From assembly GCF_965662505.1 (NCBI RefSeq), contig NZ_CBFIHX010000004.1:1-60985 (forward strand): a DNA stretch of 60,985 nt. The letters run 5' to 3'. Position 1 is the first letter of the stretch. Each line of letters begins with the position of its first letter. The position numbers were made by a program, and so were the translations under genes. The notes under the pieces were generated by a model, which saw only the letters and a program-made list of their open reading frames with translations, searched no databases and had not been told where the DNA came from. This document shows positions 16,556 to 24,819 of the stretch, in pieces. This DNA is from Pseudomaricurvus sp965662505 (lineage in GTDB: Bacteria; Pseudomonadota; Gammaproteobacteria; Pseudomonadales; Cellvibrionaceae).

Positions 16556-17251
16556 TTACTTCTTATCAAGCAGTTCCCGATCCGCAGCAATCGCCTGATT
16601 GATATGCGACCGCATAGCTTGCTGAGCAGCCAATGGATCTCGGTTCTGCAACGCCTCAAAAATAGCCCGATGCTCTTTGGCGGACGGATGAACTCCCTCC
16701 TCCCTCACCCTTTCATGGAACAAAGCACTGATTTCAGAGCGATTGCGCAAATCCCACAACCAGCTGACCATGGAGGCCAAAGCACTGTTTTGTGAGGCTT
16801 CCGCTAAAATACAGTGGAAACGCTGGTCCGCCTCTTCACTGATAGAGCCTTTTTGATCTTCCTGCTCCATCAGCTCCAAAGCCTGTTCCAGCTCATCCAT
16901 TTGCGCCGATGTAATACGAGCTGCCGCCAGAGTGACGATCTCGGATTCCAGCAACCGGCGAGCCTCCAGAATCTCAAAAGGACCGGGGCCTTCATCCCGC
17001 AGGCCTGGTCTATCGACAACCTGATCACGGACGTAGATACCAGAGCCAGTTCGAATTTCCACCAACCCCCCAATCTCTAGCGCGATCATCGCCTCCCGAA
17101 TGGTCGGTCGACTGACTTCAAACCGTTGAGCCAAGTCACGTTCGGAGGGTAGCCGCTCCCCTGACTCCAGCTGACCGCTGGTTATCAGGGCTTCAATTTG
17201 ATTGGCTATTTCGAGGTAGAGGCGGCGAACCTTAATGGCTTCAATGTGCAT
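16556..17251 (-). CDS. GntR-family regulator, FadR/FCD subfamily (uronate catabolism)
   Basis: 231 aa. The N-terminal winged helix is clear: 'ESGERLPSERDLAQRFEVS' then 'RPTIREAMIALEIGG' and 'IRTGSGIYV'. The C-terminal half is an all-helical FCD ligand domain, as in UxuR, ExuR, LldR and FadR. The setting between the TRAP operon and uxuA/kdgK makes it a hexuronate-responsive repressor, similar in role to UxuR/ExuR. TGGT-N3-ACCA-type sites lie before uxaC/dctP, before its own start, and before kdgK and two TonB receptor genes. The ligand (fructuronate, mannonate or glucuronate) cannot be told from sequence. Confidence 0.92.
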   Translation of the reverse strand: MHIEAIKVRRLYLEIANQIEALITSGQLESGERLPSERDLAQRFEVSRPTIREAMIALEIGGLVEIRTGSGIYVRDQVVDRPGLRDEGPGPFEILEARRLLESEIVTLAAARITSAQMDELEQALELMEQEDQKGSISEEADQRFHCILAEASQNSALASMVSWLWDLRNRSEISALFHERVREEGVHPSAKEHRAIFEALQNRDPLAAQQAMRSHINQAIAADRELLDKK

Positions 17252-17276
17252 AGTATCAACTGGTCAACAGATCTAA

Positions 17277-17287
17277 TGGTCAATCCA
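17277..17287. promoter_or_regulatory. Candidate GntR autoregulatory site
   Basis: TGGTCAATCCA, one mismatch from TGGT-N3-ACCA, 26 bp upstream of the gntR start codon. A second GGTCA half-site is at 17262-17266. Single-mismatch sites are common by chance, so its weight comes from position. Confidence 0.45.
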
Positions 17288-17385
17288 GTAGTTTCACAAG
17301 ATCCAAACATGCTGTCAATTTAATTGAACTACGGGATAAGTGGTCTATATAACACCACCGCACTACAGATCGCTGATTTTTAGGC

Positions 17386-17467
17386 AAAAAAACCCCAAAG
17401 AATCACCGAGTTAGGAGCCAATGAAAGTATCAAAAACACTGGCTTGCAGACCCGGCTATCTTTGGGG
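17386..17467 (-). terminator. Long nested hairpin with T7 tract (end of uxuA mRNA or a small RNA)
   Basis: Three nested paired segments: 17393-17401 with 17459-17467 (CCCCAAAGA/TCTTTGGGG), 17406-17411 with 17450-17455 (one G-U pair), and 17416-17423 with 17437-17444 (one mismatch or wobble). On the minus strand the outer stem runs directly into seven Ts (17392-17386), the form of an intrinsic terminator. It lies about 107 nt beyond the uxuA stop. The hairpin is much longer than a usual terminator, so a small RNA ending here is an alternative. A further 6-bp stem (17468-17473 with 17484-17489) abuts it. Confidence 0.65.
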
Positions 17468-17573
17468 GTGAGAGAGACCACGATCTCACAGTAAGTGTGG
17501 TTTTCACCACGGAGACTTGTTGCTCGTTAGCACAAGACCGACATAAATCGTCAAACTTGCCCTGTATAAACTT

Positions 17574-18773
17574 TTACTTAATAGCAGCGCCTTTAGCCTG
17601 CATGGATTCCAACGTATGAATCACACCGTGTAATTCGGCCAATCCTTTCAAACGACCCACGTAGGAATAACCTGGGTTCACCCCAGTCTGACCAACCTCT
17701 TCGCCCATTAGATGGCCGTGATCAGGACGCATGGCGATTTCGATGTCGTCTCGCCCCTGACCAGCGCGCTCTTTCTCTTCTGACAATAGAGCTCCGATCA
17801 GTCCAACCATGTCATTGTCGCCACCAAGATGCTCGGCTTCGTAAAACGAGCCATCCGCTTCACGGGTAACATTGCGCAAATGAACAAAATGAATGTGTGA
17901 ACCAAACTCACGAGCCATGGCCACCAGATCATTATCCCCGCGCGCCCCAAAAGAACCAGCACACAGCGTCAAGCCATTGCTGACACTTGGAACAGCGCCC
18001 AAAATCTTGCGGGCATCCTCGGCAGTGGATACGACACGCGGCAATCCGAACAAAGAAAATGGTGGATCATCCGGGTGAATGCACATAAGAACACCCACCT
18101 CTTCTGCCACGGGGATCACTTCTTTCAAAAAGTGAAAGAGATTGTCCCGGAATCCATCTTCGCCCAAGGCAATGAACGCCTCGATTTCTGTACGAATGCT
18201 TTCCCGGTCATAGCTGCCTTCACCACCCGGCAACCCGGCGATGATGTTTTTTTCCAGAAGAACTTTTTCTTCTTCGGTCATCGTCTGTAAACGCTGCTCA
18301 GCTCTTACAAGTACATCGTCATCATAATCAGAACGCGCGTTATCTCGCTGAAGGATGTATACATCGTATGCTGCAAAGTCAGCAATATCGAAGCGCAAAG
18401 CGTGAGCTTGATTTTTAAGTTTGTACATCAAGTTAGTACGCGTCCAATCGACGACCGGCATAAAGTTGTAGCACACTACATTTACACCGGCTTCGGCGAC
18501 ATTCCGAATGGACTGCTTGTAATTTTCCAGATGGGTCTGCCAATCGCCTGTCATCTTTTTGAGATCATTACTCAGTGGGATGCTCTCAATGACATCCCAA
18601 ACCAGACCTGCACTTTCAATTTCCTGCTTGCGCTTAACCACTTCATCTACAGGCCAAACATCACCAGTCGGGATGTGGTGCAACGAGGTCACGATTCCGG
18701 ACACACCTGCCTGAACGATCTTTTCCAATGTGACAGTGTCAGCTGGGCCAAACCATCGCCATGTGCTTTTCAT
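17574..18773 (-). CDS. uxuA: Mannonate dehydratase
   Basis: 399 aa, normal for UxuA. The N-terminus 'STWRWFGPADTVTLEKIVQAG' and 'GIVTSLHHIPTGDVWP' are diagnostic, as are 'VVCYNFMPVVDWTRT', 'MCIHPDDPPFSLFGLPRVVS' and the C-terminal 'MRPDHGHLMGEE'. It removes water from D-mannonate to give 2-keto-3-deoxygluconate in the cytoplasm, using Fe(II)/Mn(II). It is co-directional with kdgK, 101 bp upstream, which encodes the next enzyme of the path. An AGGG lies eight bases before the ATG. Confidence 0.96.
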   Translation of the reverse strand: MKSTWRWFGPADTVTLEKIVQAGVSGIVTSLHHIPTGDVWPVDEVVKRKQEIESAGLVWDVIESIPLSNDLKKMTGDWQTHLENYKQSIRNVAEAGVNVVCYNFMPVVDWTRTNLMYKLKNQAHALRFDIADFAAYDVYILQRDNARSDYDDDVLVRAEQRLQTMTEEEKVLLEKNIIAGLPGGEGSYDRESIRTEIEAFIALGEDGFRDNLFHFLKEVIPVAEEVGVLMCIHPDDPPFSLFGLPRVVSTAEDARKILGAVPSVSNGLTLCAGSFGARGDNDLVAMAREFGSHIHFVHLRNVTREADGSFYEAEHLGGDNDMVGLIGALLSEEKERAGQGRDDIEIAMRPDHGHLMGEEVGQTGVNPGYSYVGRLKGLAELHGVIHTLESMQAKGAAIK

Positions 18774-18874
18774 GAATTCTACCCTGTACGGTGATTAACT
18801 AATCTTCAAAAATTACGACGTGTATTACTCGCAGTAGAGAGAGCTCAATGTAGTGCGAGCCCACTGTATACGTT

Positions 18875-19813
18875 TTACAATAACTGCGCCTTTAGCCTAC
18901 TCCATTCAGCTAGCGGTAAGATGGCTCCCTGATGGCAAACCACTTCTGCGGAAACCTGCATACCCACCTTAACGGCCTCGGGCAATTCAAATCCTGAGAA
19001 ACGCGCGGCCAGATACCCGCCATTAAAACCATCTCCGGCTCCGGTGGTATCAACCACACCGGCTTGTGCAACGACTGTGATTTCCTGTTGCTGTTTTCCA
19101 TTCCAGACGGTAATTGGAGACGTGCCATTTTTAATCACAATTTCGGCAACGCCAGAATCCAGTATCCACTTCCGGGCATCTTCTTCACTGCTCACTTCAC
19201 CACTGCTAATGACATCCTCCAAACTCGGAAGAAACACATCAGTGTGAACCAACATTTCACGATTTACGGTCCGGTACCCGTCAGAGGATGCCCAGAGTCT
19301 AGCGCGATAATTATTGTCGTAAATTACCTTACCGCCGGACTGTCTGTAACCAGACACCCAGTCGTAAAATAACTCTCTGGCATCAGTACTCATAAGAGAC
19401 AGCGTAATGCCCGACAAATAAATGTTCTCAATACTCTGTAACTTGTCCAGCATCGCGTCCAAGTTACTGCGGGTACTGAACAGATGCTTCGCAGCAGAAT
19501 CGTTTCGCCAGTATGAAAACGACCTCTCGCCGTCAGGCGCATTACTGATCAAATACAACCCGGCCTGATGCTCGCTATCTCTCTCAATAAGATCAGGCGA
19601 CACACCGTAAGTCTCTGCACACTCAAAAAAACGCTGATCTTGTGCGGCGGTGCCCACCGAAGTGGCCAGAAATGCAGGGGTACCCAGTTGTGCCACAGCG
19701 ACTGCGGTATTGAACACGTCACCTGCAACGCCCAGTGAATAGCGATCAGACCCAGCGGCGGCCAATTCCAATAAGGGCTCTCCCAAGAAAGCGATACCTG
19801 ATTGCATGGTCAT
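18875..19813 (-). CDS. kdgK: 2-keto-3-deoxygluconate kinase (PfkB family)
   Basis: 312 aa. The PfkB fold starts 'IAFLGEPLLELA', and the glycine-rich 'GVAGDVFNTAVAVAQLG' is the sugar-binding region. The catalytic motif 'DTTGAGDGFNGGYL' places the base at Asp261. 'SYWRNDSAAKHLF' matches the KDG-kinase subgroup. It phosphorylates KDG to KDPG. Start: ATG 19813 with AGGTGAG upstream; an ATG two codons later is also possible. The operon with uxuA completes glucuronate use down to KDPG; the aldolase (Eda) is not in this window. Confidence 0.92.
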   Translation of the reverse strand: MTMQSGIAFLGEPLLELAAAGSDRYSLGVAGDVFNTAVAVAQLGTPAFLATSVGTAAQDQRFFECAETYGVSPDLIERDSEHQAGLYLISNAPDGERSFSYWRNDSAAKHLFSTRSNLDAMLDKLQSIENIYLSGITLSLMSTDARELFYDWVSGYRQSGGKVIYDNNYRARLWASSDGYRTVNREMLVHTDVFLPSLEDVISSGEVSSEEDARKWILDSGVAEIVIKNGTSPITVWNGKQQQEITVVAQAGVVDTTGAGDGFNGGYLAARFSGFELPEAVKVGMQVSAEVVCHQGAILPLAEWSRLKAQLL

Positions 19814-19893
19814 TGACTCACCTACTAATTTTGCCAGTCTGTGCTTTTCAGCTTATGTATTTGACCAATTAAGCCTGAAAACCTATCACACAG

Positions 19894-19909
19894 CCAACTG
19901 GTAAGGCCA
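19894..19909. promoter_or_regulatory. Candidate GntR site, 16-bp element shared with 28315-28330
   Basis: CCAACTGGTAAGGCCA occurs identically at 28315-28330. It includes TGGTAAGGCCA, one mismatch from TGGT-N3-ACCA, whose reverse complement differs by one base from the site at 20127-20137. It lies about 85 bp before the kdgK start. Confidence 0.5.
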
Positions 19910-20126
19910 GTTTGCGATATTGACGTAATTTTGTCAACCAATCGCAAGGGAGGACGCAGCCACCTTTTTGGTAACGTCCAGCCTTTGTTAAAACGCCCAG
20001 CCTGCCTAGAAATCAGTAAAAACAGGCCAAAACCGACAAATAATTCGCAAAAACCGTTTTCAATCAACACTGTTGCCTATAAAAGACAAACATTCTCTTG
20101 TCTGAGATATCGCCGAAACTGTAAAC

Positions 20127-20137
20127 TGGCCTGACCA
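20127..20137. promoter_or_regulatory. Candidate GntR site before TonB receptor 1
   Basis: TGGCCTGACCA, one mismatch from TGGT-N3-ACCA, 125 bp upstream of the receptor start. It would link uptake through this receptor to the uronate regulator. Confidence 0.5.
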
Positions 20138-20261
20138 TCTATCCACAAGATGAAGATATATAAAAGGTGGCCTTAACTTCCTGGTCTTTAAGGCTGGCTA
20201 GCTAGGTACACCAAAACCGTCACCTGATGATAATTAAGATAAAGAAGAGAGGAATTGGAGA

Positions 20262-22655
20262 ATGAGGTATAACACTCCTGTGAATTTGCTCAGCCGGGCA
20301 ATTAAACTCGCCAACCATACCCGCAGAAACTGGATGCACTGTGCTGCTCTGGCTCCGGCCATCGCGCTGTCAGCCCCAGGAGCTTTTGCACAGGACAACA
20401 GCATGCCATCACTGGCGCTGGAAGAAATTGTGGTAACAGCTCGCCGTAAAGACGAAAGCCTGCAAGATGTGCCCCAAACTGTTAATGCCGTAAGCTCCGA
20501 GACACTTAAAGAGCTGAACATTCTTAACTTCCAGGATATGGAAAACGTTGTACCCGGCGTGACACTGGACACTGGAACTACAGGTTATTCAACATCAGCA
20601 ACCATGCGTGGTGTTGATTTTTCTATTGAGTCTGGCGTTGCACCCACCGTTGAGTTTTATCTAAACGATGCCCCGGTTGAGTCCAACGTGATTTTTACTC
20701 AAGTTTTTGATGTTGGTCAGGTCGAAGTGTTGCGCGGACCTCAGGGAACTCTCCGCGGCCGCTCCTCCCCTTCCGGTGCGATTACCGTCAAAACACGTGA
20801 TGTGAACCTAGAAGAATTGGGTGGCTATTTAAACGCTACAGGTACAGATCAAGGCGGCAGCAACTATCAGGGAGCCATCAATATTCCTTTGATCGAAGGC
20901 AAATTGGGCCTTCGAGTGGCTGGTGTTCTTGACGAGAATGACGTCAATCAGGTGGAAAGCGTTTTCAATGATGCCGATCCTGATGCAGACACTAAAGGCT
21001 ATCGTGTGACTTTGGGCTTTGCCCCCACGGACACCTTTGACGGTCAATTGATGTACCAGAAAATGAATAAGGATCAAGTCTCGTTTAGCCAAAGCACTGG
21101 CTACAATGACGGTTCCGTTCTGACGCACCACAACTTCGGACCAGTCAAAGCCGGGGATCGCCTGAGCGTGCGAGCAACTCCTGATCGAATTGACAGCGAG
21201 ATCGAGGCGACGACTCTGAACCTCAACTGGGCACTGGGCAATCACTCTCTAGCTTATGTTGGTCAGTACAGTGAGCTACATAACGTCACGAACGGCCCGC
21301 AGGATACCGCCAACTACATCAACACTTCTGTGGATGGAACACTATCTTTAGGGGGTGCTGGGGTCGCAACACGTGAAAATGAGTGGTTCCAAAACCTGGA
21401 CATCTATCAACAGCAAGAATCTCACGAGCTGCGCCTAACCTTGGAAGAGCCTTATAAAGATGTCTTCACCTACACGGTAGGCCTTTTTTATCAAGAGAAG
21501 AATGGCTTAAACCAACTCGATAGCAACACCTTAATCGGTACTCCAGACCCAGTAGATGGCGTCTATGTGCTCACAAACGCTATCGAACGTCCTTCAGAAA
21601 CCGATGAGTTATCTGCTTTTGGTAATGCGACATTTTATCTGAGTGACAGCACCGAATTATCAGCAGGTGTACGTCAGATTCGTAGCCACATCTGGAATGA
21701 GACTGTAGTCGGCGGCTCTCAACTGAGTGAGATAAAAGCGGACGATAATGAGCTTATCTGGAACGTGTCCCTGTCTCACCGTTTCAATGACAGCATTATG
21801 GGGTATGCAAATGTGGGGACTGCTGTCCGTCTTGGCCCAGTTGGTTCATTGGGTATTAATCCTCTGCCTAACCCAGATGCGAACATGCAAAAAGTCATCG
21901 GCCAACGTGATAATGAAAAATCACTGTCCTATGAGCTGGGTTTCAAATACGACTTTATGGATGGCCGCGGTCGTCTGAATGCAGCGTATTACTATCAGGA
22001 CTTTGAAGGTTATCTTTATTTCAGCAAGCCAACACAGTACTTAGGAAGCCGAGGCGTACAAACTTCAACCTTTACCACCAATGCTGATGCTACGGTACAA
22101 GGGATTGACCTGGATGCCAGCTTCCAAATTCTGGAAAACTGGAACGTATCCGGTGTCTTTAGCTGGAGTGATAGCGAGCTGAAGAGCCCCGTACCCTGTA
22201 ACGATGGCAATCTGGATGGCCAGCCCGATACTCTTCCGAACAGCTTAAGTGCAAGCAATCAGGTAGCATTCTGCGACACTGGCGCGTCTGCCAGCTCCAC
22301 ACCCGACTGGAGTGCGTCTGTACGCTCTGAATACTTCACTGAACTCAACGACAATTTGGAAACCTACCTGCGCGGTATCTATTCTTACTATCCAGAGAAT
22401 GATAACTCCAACCGGGTTTACGACAACTACGGATTGTTGAATCTTTACGTAGGTTTGCGTGATATCCAGGGAGTCTGGGATGTTCAACTGTTTGCCAAAA
22501 ACGCGCTGGACGAAGAAGTTGTTACCTCTATGGATTCTCTCCAAATAGACGCAGGTGGCACACTGGCTAACGCCCTTGGAGATTCCGGATATTATCCGAC
22601 TAAAATGAATGCTCCTCGCGAGATTGGTGTAAGCGTTCGTTATAATTTCTTCTAA
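20262..22655 (+). CDS. TonB-dependent outer-membrane receptor 1
   Basis: 797 aa. The signal peptide ends near residue 43 ('APGAFAQD'). The TonB-box/plug start is 'LEEIVVTARRKDESLQDVP', the plug ends around 'VEVLRGPQGTLRGRSSPSG', and a 22-strand-type barrel follows to the terminal 'VSVRYNFF', with the final aromatic residue needed for assembly. It would import a glycan fragment or glycoside too big for porins. It is divergent from kdgK and shares a control region with candidate GntR sites, so uronides are likely cargo (inference). The receptor at 41160-43529 is a close paralogue with the same plug motifs and end. A G+C-rich hairpin follows the stop. Confidence 0.93.
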   Translation: MRYNTPVNLLSRAIKLANHTRRNWMHCAALAPAIALSAPGAFAQDNSMPSLALEEIVVTARRKDESLQDVPQTVNAVSSETLKELNILNFQDMENVVPGVTLDTGTTGYSTSATMRGVDFSIESGVAPTVEFYLNDAPVESNVIFTQVFDVGQVEVLRGPQGTLRGRSSPSGAITVKTRDVNLEELGGYLNATGTDQGGSNYQGAINIPLIEGKLGLRVAGVLDENDVNQVESVFNDADPDADTKGYRVTLGFAPTDTFDGQLMYQKMNKDQVSFSQSTGYNDGSVLTHHNFGPVKAGDRLSVRATPDRIDSEIEATTLNLNWALGNHSLAYVGQYSELHNVTNGPQDTANYINTSVDGTLSLGGAGVATRENEWFQNLDIYQQQESHELRLTLEEPYKDVFTYTVGLFYQEKNGLNQLDSNTLIGTPDPVDGVYVLTNAIERPSETDELSAFGNATFYLSDSTELSAGVRQIRSHIWNETVVGGSQLSEIKADDNELIWNVSLSHRFNDSIMGYANVGTAVRLGPVGSLGINPLPNPDANMQKVIGQRDNEKSLSYELGFKYDFMDGRGRLNAAYYYQDFEGYLYFSKPTQYLGSRGVQTSTFTTNADATVQGIDLDASFQILENWNVSGVFSWSDSELKSPVPCNDGNLDGQPDTLPNSLSASNQVAFCDTGASASSTPDWSASVRSEYFTELNDNLETYLRGIYSYYPENDNSNRVYDNYGLLNLYVGLRDIQGVWDVQLFAKNALDEEVVTSMDSLQIDAGGTLANALGDSGYYPTKMNAPREIGVSVRYNFF

Positions 22656-22676
22656 TCTGTTTTTAAATCTCAAAGT

Positions 22677-22698
22677 CGCCGGGCCTCGGGGCCCGGCG
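22677..22698 (+). terminator. Hairpin after TonB receptor 1
   Basis: Perfect 8-bp G+C-rich stem CGCCGGGC/GCCCGGCG with a 6-nt loop, 22 bp past the stop codon and followed by TTCCTT. The T-tract is weak but stem and place fit a terminator. A second 7-bp hairpin (22811-22829) lies further on; the rest of 22699-22954 shows nothing. Confidence 0.7.
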
Positions 22699-22954
22699 TT
22701 CCTTGAAAGATCTCTCATTCTTAACTCTTTGCTCACCCTTTACAGACATACAGGCTGCTGTCGAACTTAGAAGAGGCCTGATGCAGTTCTTTCACTTTAG
22801 TTGCTCTTCAAAGTGGGCGCTACCCACTTGATAATTCCCTTCATTTGAATTTTACTATTCATGCTAGCCTTGCCTTCCATAATAGAAAACAATACTGAAT
22901 ATGACCAAGCCTACAGACAATAGCCGGAATCCGCGCGCTGCTGACACACGAGTT

Positions 22955-23501
22955 CTAGCAGGGGGTTAAACATACCAGTGTTGTGCCCTGACTGACCATC
23001 GGATTAACCCCGACATAAATCAGCATGTCCACATTGTCGTCATCAGTTTTAGCGTTGAGTCCTGGGAAGCCACCCGCCAGGCTGGACACCAATACCTTGC
23101 AAGCGCCGTCGATGGTCATCGGTGAAAACTTCGGCGGCGCACCCAGTGCCCTGTAAAAATTTTCTGCCATCCGATATCCCGACGAATCCATGCCAAGTCC
23201 ACTACCAAAATAAAAGCCGACAGCATTCGGACCGTGTTCCACAACGATGCTTCTTAACCGGCTGGCAAGGTCAGTCGAGCGCCCCGCTCTTGCGGAACAA
23301 AGGCTTCAAGATGGCATTAGGATGAAGGTGGAGTTTTCCTAAGGCACGGCCCTTGGGGCAGGTATAACCTTTACTGAGTGGGTGATCTCGGTCACCTTTG
23401 ACTTTAACAACCTGACCGGCGTTTACATCGACGACGATACCGCACTGTGATGTACATATTTTGCAGTGACTGTGATTCGAGGTGACTTCGCGGGTGGTCA
23501 T
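22955..23501 (-). pseudogene. Molybdopterin oxidoreductase, decayed N-terminal remnant
   Basis: From ATG 23501 (AAGGA upstream) the frame reads a clear 4Fe4S/molybdopterin oxidoreductase start: 'CKICTSQCGIVVDV', 'GDRDHPLSKGYTCPKGRALG'. It hits a stop at 23271, where about a dozen residues expected before 'ALD' are missing, and the protein resumes in another frame as 'DLASRLRSIVVEHGPNAVGF' and 'GSGLGMDSSGYRMAENFYRALG'. A second one-base shift lies near 22980: the real continuation 'SGHNTGMFNP' is in a third frame, and homology ends there. Only about 190 of the 650-750 residues expected are left, so it cannot be functional. It faces TonB receptor 1 and follows the methyltransferase gene in the same direction. 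Confidence 0.85.
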
Positions 23502-23744
23502 TTGACGGTTTCCTTCAGTAAGGCAAACAATGAAGACGGAAGACAGGTTGCCAGCAAAGCTCGTACTCAAAGCCTAATGAGCTTTATATTGATTGCAGCG
23601 GGCTTAAGAGTGGCACAACTTTATTATCAGAATAAATTGCCTTCTCAGTTGTTGAACTCATTATCCCAACATACTGTATCGGAGCAAGTATAAGTTGGTT
23701 AGGGCTCTAACCAACTTCAATGCAAATCGTAGACTCGGACTTAC

Positions 23745-24689
23745 TCAGTGGGGTTTTCTAAATTGATAAAATTTTCCAGCCTTCTCCGAAGTGTGATAAT
23801 GCACATCACCAGACTTTATCAAATCCAGCCCTTTATCCATAAACACTTCAAACCACTCAGGTGACTGTTCTAATTTTCGATTGACCGTCACAAGATCACT
23901 TGCCGTGGCATAACTGATATGTATCCCCCGCTGAAATTGAGTAAAGCGCTGAAAGCCTTGGCTAAAGTCATGCATTGTCTCGCGGCGTATTGCTTCCAGC
24001 TCAGTTCCTACTTTCGACAGGAGGTCCGAGGTGCGAGCTTGTTTAAAGATCGCATATATTGCGTCGAGGGCATGATCCAATTGTTTGACAAACTGTTCCG
24101 GAAAATCATGGCTGTGCTCAAACTCTATCTCACGTGAAAAGATGTCAAGATTCATTAGTGCAGCATAGTCGTGCTGCTGCAGCTCCATTTGTGTCATGAT
24201 TGTTGAATCAAAGGTATGGCAAATTAGAGAAAAATAACCGCCTGGTCTCAATAACCTATATATTTTCTTAGCGGATATGTTCCAATCCGTGTATTCGATG
24301 CCGTATTGACTGGTGATAAGATCCGCGGAGTCCCGTTCTTCAGACAAGTTTTCAAACAATGTATTGGGTATAAATGTTATGGCCTTGAGGCGCCGGGAAA
24401 AAGCTGGATTTTTTTGGATCAATGCAGAGATATCGATATCAGCTGCGTCGACAGCATTAACTTTCAGATCCAACTTCGCTCGTTCTGAATAATCTTGCGC
24501 AAGCAACGCGATAGAACCGTTGCCTGAGCAAACATCAAGCACACAACTCCCTTGTGCCAACAAGCCAAATTGCTCCTCCCAGAACCGCAAAAACTCACCG
24601 TCATAATTTGAAGAAAAACCACACGGTAAAGAAGTCAAATGACCCTGACGCCAGTAGTTGCTCCATTGCTGTTTTTTATCAATACTCAC
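23745..24689 (-). CDS. Class I SAM-dependent methyltransferase
   Basis: 314 aa, cytoplasmic. The SAM-binding motif I is 'VLDVCSGNGSIALLA' (residues 50-64), followed by 'VNAVDAADIDIS' (acidic end of strand 2) and 'SADLITSQYGIEYTD' plus 'LRPGGYFSLICHTF', the usual later motifs. The methyl acceptor is not evident. It stands alone between TonB receptor 2 and the molybdopterin remnant, with its own promoter space. Nothing ties it to sugar use other than position, so it may belong to the older genomic background. Confidence 0.85.
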   Translation of the reverse strand: MSIDKKQQWSNYWRQGHLTSLPCGFSSNYDGEFLRFWEEQFGLLAQGSCVLDVCSGNGSIALLAQDYSERAKLDLKVNAVDAADIDISALIQKNPAFSRRLKAITFIPNTLFENLSEERDSADLITSQYGIEYTDWNISAKKIYRLLRPGGYFSLICHTFDSTIMTQMELQQHDYAALMNLDIFSREIEFEHSHDFPEQFVKQLDHALDAIYAIFKQARTSDLLSKVGTELEAIRRETMHDFSQGFQRFTQFQRGIHISYATASDLVTVNRKLEQSPEWFEVFMDKGLDLIKSGDVHYHTSEKAGKFYQFRKPH

Positions 24690-24765
24690 AAGAACTACGC
24701 TTCCATTTTGTATAGATCGATTTAAGTCTCCCGCAGAAATATTATGTCACGTTTTCTGAAGACAT

Positions 24766-24800
24766 AAAAAAGCCGGGGCAGGGACAAACCTGCTCCGGCT
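24766..24800 (-). terminator. Intrinsic terminator of TonB receptor 2
   Basis: 12-bp stem AGCCGGGGCAGG/CCTGCTCCGGCT (one G-T pair) with a 6-nt loop. On the minus strand the stem runs into six Ts. It begins 20 bp past the stop codon of the receptor, a textbook intrinsic terminator. Confidence 0.9.
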
Positions 24801-24819
24801 TTAGTTGGCAAGTGCAAAA

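Larger units (their letters stand above)
19814..20261. other. Divergent control region between kdgK and TonB receptor 1
   Basis: 448 bp without a gene. It contains two candidate GntR sites (19899-19909 and 20127-20137), a GACCA half-site near 19863, and a purine-rich leader before the receptor start. No promoter hexamers are convincing enough to name. Confidence 0.6.

Noticed and set aside
18865..18879. TGTATACGTTTTACA, resembling the LacI operator
   Set aside because: It is 15 bp, off-centre, and overlaps the kdgK stop codon; not a credible operator.
23466..23693. 75-codon plus-strand frame over the molybdopterin remnant
   Set aside because: It is antisense to the recognisable Cys-motif region and has no features of its own.
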